A DNA stretch of 7,326 nucleotides. It comes from CAJBLF01 sp964494005 (GTDB lineage Bacteria; Patescibacteriota; Gracilibacteria; Absconditabacterales; Absconditicoccaceae). The stretch covers positions 1-7,326 of the forward strand of contig CAZBQE010000046.1 in the NCBI GenBank assembly GCA_964494005.1, written 5' to 3'. Position 1 is the stretch's first letter; every line of letters starts with the position of its first letter. Made by a program: the position numbers and the translations under genes. Positions 4,992 to 7,326 of this stretch are shown piece after piece. The notes beneath the pieces were generated by a model. It was not told the DNA's origin and did not search any database. It saw only the letters and a program-made list of their open reading frames with translations.

Positions 4992-5414
4992 TTATTTACC
5001 AGCTTTTGGTCTTTTTGCACCGTAGAGTGATCTAGATTGTTTTCTTTTGTTTACAGAATTGGCGTCGTATTTTCCTCTGACGATATGATATCTCACTCAT
5101 GGAAGATCCTTTACTCTTCCTCCTCTTACCAAAACAACGCTATGTTCTTGGAGTGTGTGAGATTCTCCAGGGATATATGCCAAAATTTCAGCTCCATTGG
5201 ATAATCTGACTTTCGCGAATTTTCTTTGTGCAGAGTTCGGTTTCTTTGGACCCATCACAGACACTTTCAAGCAGACACCTCTCTTGAACGGAGCAGGTTT
5301 TTCTACTTTTTTATTGTTATTGAGCTTATTGATACCAAATTGCAAAGCAGGAGCTTTGGACTTGTAGGTCTTTTTTGTCCTTCATTTTTTGATGAGTTGA
5401 TTAATAGTAGGCAT
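4992..5414 (-). CDS. rpsL: 30S ribosomal protein S12 (uS12), two UGA=Gly codons
   Basis: A 140-residue protein from the ATG at 5412-5414 to TAA at 4992-4994. The start 'MPTINQLIKK-UGA-R' continues to 'KSKAPAL', and UGA at codon 11 (5382-5384) is the conserved Gly of 'L-I-R-K-G-R'. 'KRGVCLKV', 'GPKKPNSAQRKFAKVRLSNG', 'AYIPGESHTLQEHSVVLVRGG' are canonical. UGA at codon 106 (5097-5099) is the Gly of 'KDLPGVRYHIVRG', with the Asp methylthiolated by RimO in other bacteria retained. S12 lies at the decoding centre. There is an insert of about 14 residues (from 26) before 'KRGVC', as in Firmicutes-type long S12. The usual 'TPKKPNSALRK' reads Gly for Thr and Gln for Leu. It is first in the cluster, and fusA/tuf do not follow rpsG. 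Confidence 0.98.
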
Positions 5415-5422
5415 ACTATAAT

Positions 5423-5443
5423 AATGATAAATGATAAATGATA
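5423..5443 (-). repeat. Leader tandem repeat before rpsL (3 x 7 bp, perfect)
   Basis: On + AATGATA is repeated exactly three times; on the coding strand TATCATT three times, ending 8 nt before the rpsL ATG. It lies inside the predicted 5' leader. Confidence 0.65.
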
Positions 5444-5519
5444 CATGAGAGATTGTTTTCTGGCTTATATATTAGTATTTTCAAAATTTCAGAGTAAACA
5501 AAAAATTTACGTGTCAATG

Positions 5520-5547
5520 AATATAGGGAAAATAGGTACAAAATCAA
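5520..5547 (-). promoter_or_regulatory. Candidate promoter for the ribosomal protein cluster
   Basis: On the minus strand TTGATT (5542-5547) and TATATT (5520-5525) are separated by 16 nt. A start near 5513 would give a leader of about 100 nt before rpsL containing the 7-bp repeat. A TTGACA at 5511-5516 just downstream lacks a good -10 partner. The region is AT-rich, so this is a candidate only. Confidence 0.35.
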
Positions 5548-5569
5548 TACAAAATTGACATAAAATGCT

Positions 5570-5740
5570 TAGTTCGCTACGCTCACGTAATTTACTCCCC
5601 TCGATTTCTCGAGGGTCGCGTAATTTGCTCGCTCTGCTCACGTAATTTACTTCGTGTAATTAATTACCAATTACGGGCGGAGCCCAAATTATCAATTACA
5701 TCCGTTAGGATAAATTACAAATTACGGACGAAGTCTAATA
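5570..5740. repeat. Intergenic array of small hairpins separated by AATTAC/GTAATT words
   Basis: About nine AATTAC, AAATTA or reverse GTAATT words alternate with short inverted repeats: CCCTCGA-TTTC-TCGAGGG (5598-5615), GGGC-GGA-GCCC (5675-5685), ATCC-GTTA-GGAT (5700-5711) and GAC-GAA-GTC (5727-5735). Left-hand words mostly read GTAATTT and right-hand words AATTAC, around a perfect 12-bp palindrome, GTAATTAATTAC (5656-5667), so the whole array is an imperfect large inverted repeat. I see no coding frame. It fills most of the gap between rpsL and the right-hand gene. The hairpin sequences differ while the AT words are conserved. The role is unknown; a REP-like or recombination-prone spacer is possible. 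Confidence 0.7.
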
Positions 5741-5754
5741 GATTTTCCAAATAT

Positions 5755-5784
5755 AAAAAAAGAGCGACAGTATATAACTGTCGC
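5755..5784 (-). terminator. Rho-independent terminator of the T9SS-tailed protein gene
   Basis: On the minus strand an 8-bp GC-rich perfect stem, GCGACAGT/ACTGTCGC with a 5-nt loop (5764-5784), is followed by CT and seven T residues (5755-5761). It starts 13 nt after the TAG of the right-hand gene. The + strand lacks a T-tract after the stem, so termination is directional. Confidence 0.9.
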
Positions 5785-5797
5785 CCCTATATTGAAA

Positions 5798-7326
5798 CTA
5801 TTCAGACTTAATAAAACGCTTGGTGACGGAAACGCCGTCAGCGCCCATAAATCTGATAAGATAAGCTCCGTTTTGGAAATTGCTCACTTCAACCACCATA
5901 TTTTCTGAGTTGACTTCAGTAGAATACACTACTTTGCCAATCAGATCATAGATTTGAAAATGAATGATTTCCTGGGTATTAATTCCGACCAAATTAAGCT
6001 GGTCGGTTGCAGGATTCGGGAAGATACTAATAGCATCAACCGTAGCAGTAACATCATCTACGTCGGTAGTACCGACGGTGATATACTGAATTTGCGATGC
6101 GCTACATCCGGTTGCTGGATGGGTGTAGATATACTCAATCATGTGAGTACCTTGTCCCGCAGCAGCTGGGTCGAACATACTTCCTGTCATTCCCGGTCCA
6201 GTAAATATGCCTCCAATCGGAGAGGTATATGGAGTTAGGTCAAACGGAGGCGTGTCGGTATGAATCGCACCGACCACATTTACAAACATCACTACTGGTA
6301 ATGGATTTATGGTAAGTAAGTCTGTTGCCGAAACGCTACACCCATATCCATCAGCGTATGTATAAGTAATTGTATACGTGCCAGGGCCAGAAACCGGAGG
6401 ATAAATAGTGTTGCCACCAAATACACATGATCCGGAATAGGTTCCACCAGCAGGTAAACCACCACTTATTACCGCACTATTTACATCCATACAGAATTCA
6501 TCTTCTGTTAGATCCAAACTTATGCTTGGGGCTGTATGAATATGTATAGTCATATTCTCATCAGCCGTACAGCCATTCGCTCCAGTAGCGGTTACTGTAT
6601 AGGTGGTAGTAACTGTAGGAGTTACGGTGATTGAGCTAGTTGTGCCCAATCCACCAGACCATACGAATGATGTACCGGTTCCTGTAGCTGTGAGTGTTGC
6701 ACTTAATCCTTCACAGATATCGCTTGCCGAAGCAGTGATACCGAGTGTTGGAGCTACATTAACCGTTACCGGATAGATAAATGGTTGTCCACCTCCGCAT
6801 GTATTCTGTCCGAAGACAGTCACATCGCCTGAGGTGCTTCCGAACTGCACGGTGATACTTGTAGTTCCCATACCACTCATAATAGTTGCGCCCATTGGCA
6901 CAGACCAGATATAAGAAGTGGCATTAGGAATCATGCTAGTACTGAAGCTAACTATTTCTCCCTGGCAGACCAAAGTCGGTCCGACAATAGTGAATGCGTC
7001 ATCAGGGAGTGGATTAATAGTAACTACAGGTGAACCAGTCATTACACTTGTACATCCTGTAGTATTATCTTCAGCAACAACTGAGTATGTTCCTGCAACG
7101 TTTTGATTAGTCCAGTTCAAAGTCATTCCAGTACCAGCAACAGCTATACCACTAGGTAAACCATCCAACATAAGTTGATAATTCACACCAGTTTGAGATC
7201 CGTTGAGACTAATCATAACTCCTGAACTTCCTTCACAGAAACTAGTTGCACTAGCACTGACAGTAAACACCTGCGGTAGAGGATGAACCTGTACCATAGT
7301 GTCATTGTCATTGCTGCAGCCAGTAG
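5798..7326 (-). CDS. Large secreted repeat protein with C-terminal T9SS type A sorting domain (partial, N-terminus beyond window)
   Basis: The frame is open from the right edge to TAG at 5798-5800, about 509 codons. The Met at 7297 is internal, because 'TGCSNDND' precedes it in frame and matches the 'TGC...' ends of the repeats. The body consists of Ig/PKD-like units of roughly 80-100 residues marked by 'CEG' or 'CQGE' starts, 'W-S' strands, 'GTYTITYTY', 'GC(S/T)' turns and 'INPLP' linkers. The last ~75 residues, 'ISIFPNPATDQLNL' through 'IYDLIGKVVY' and 'FQNGAYLIRF' to 'KRFIKSE', are a Por-secretion-system (T9SS type A) sorting tail, known from Bacteroidota. Such proteins are surface-attached or secreted adhesins or gliding-associated proteins. 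About 58 Gly codons are all GGN, and GC is visibly higher than in the rest. Its source is in doubt: transfer or assembly join. Confidence 0.9.
   Translation of the reverse strand, partial: TGCSNDNDTMVQVHPLPQVFTVSASATSFCEGSSGVMISLNGSQTGVNYQLMLDGLPSGIAVAGTGMTLNWTNQNVAGTYSVVAEDNTTGCTSVMTGSPVVTINPLPDDAFTIVGPTLVCQGEIVSFSTSMIPNATSYIWSVPMGATIMSGMGTTSITVQFGSTSGDVTVFGQNTCGGGQPFIYPVTVNVAPTLGITASASDICEGLSATLTATGTGTSFVWSGGLGTTSSITVTPTVTTTYTVTATGANGCTADENMTIHIHTAPSISLDLTEDEFCMDVNSAVISGGLPAGGTYSGSCVFGGNTIYPPVSGPGTYTITYTYADGYGCSVSATDLLTINPLPVVMFVNVVGAIHTDTPPFDLTPYTSPIGGIFTGPGMTGSMFDPAAAGQGTHMIEYIYTHPATGCSASQIQYITVGTTDVDDVTATVDAISIFPNPATDQLNLVGINTQEIIHFQIYDLIGKVVYSTEVNSENMVVEVSNFQNGAYLIRFMGADGVSVTKRFIKSE

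Noticed and set aside
2567..5414. Ribosomal genes as frameshifted or nonsense pseudogenes
   Set aside because: All interruptions are UGA, always in frame and at Gly positions. Multiple essential single-copy genes would not decay in this identical way.
4992..5414. UGA read as tryptophan (table 4) or as selenocysteine
   Set aside because: The S12 positions are conserved glycines, not Trp or Cys, and no SECIS-type context is needed to explain 38 sites.
5570..5740. CRISPR array
   Set aside because: The conserved words are only 6-8 bp with irregular spacing, the variable parts are hairpins rather than unique spacers, and no cas genes are near.
5954..6238. Plus-strand 94-codon frame inside the T9SS-tailed gene
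   Set aside because: It is antisense to a clear repeat protein with a sorting domain; no family resemblance was seen.
7295..7297. ATG as the true start of the right-hand gene
   Set aside because: The same frame is open upstream to the window edge, and the upstream residues fit the protein's repeat pattern, so this Met is internal.

Overview
The window reads as a genome fragment from a bacterium that decodes UGA as glycine (translation table 25), the code of Absconditabacteria (SR1) and Gracilibacteria. I cannot choose between the two. Under the standard code almost every gene at 1-5414 looks broken. With UGA read as Gly they become intact full-length genes. The decisive cases are ribosomal protein S12, where UGA sits at the Gly of 'KKGR' and of 'DLPGVRYH', and L28, where it sits in the 'TGRGTKSG' segment. 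I count 38 in-frame UGA codons in eight minus-strand genes.

All recognised genes are on the minus strand, so transcription runs right to left. From the right: 5798-7326 is the C-terminal part of a large secreted repeat protein ending in a Bacteroidota-type (T9SS) sorting domain, followed by a clear rho-independent terminator at 5755-5784. Positions 5570-5740 are an intergenic array of small hairpins separated by AATTAC-type words. A probable promoter at 5520-5547 leads into rpsL (S12), rpsG (S7), two small basic proteins I do not recognise, rplS (L19), rplY (L25/CTC), rpmB (L28) and tRNA-Lys(UUU). A hairpin terminator follows at 2101-2130. Next come a small GIY-YIG nuclease gene and a degenerate copy of the 3' half of the same tRNA. 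The left edge holds the N-terminal 534 residues of a membrane-anchored or secreted, Asn-rich right-handed beta-helix protein with 28 UGA codons.

The ribosomal genes form an unusual cluster: the str-operon pair rpsL-rpsG is present, but fusA and tuf do not follow. None of these starts has a convincing Shine-Dalgarno sequence. Instead, five leaders carry two or three tandem 7-8 bp units with a CATT-like core ending 5-8 nt before the ATG, and a sixth carries a related array further upstream. This is the least explained pattern in the window.

The right-hand gene differs in kind. It has about 58 Gly codons and no UGA, a visibly higher GC content, and a secretion tail not expected in this lineage. 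It is either horizontally acquired or the product of an assembly junction near 5420-5755. The GIY-YIG gene flanked by an intact tRNA-Lys and a second copy of its 3' half resembles a minimal tRNA-targeted insertion.
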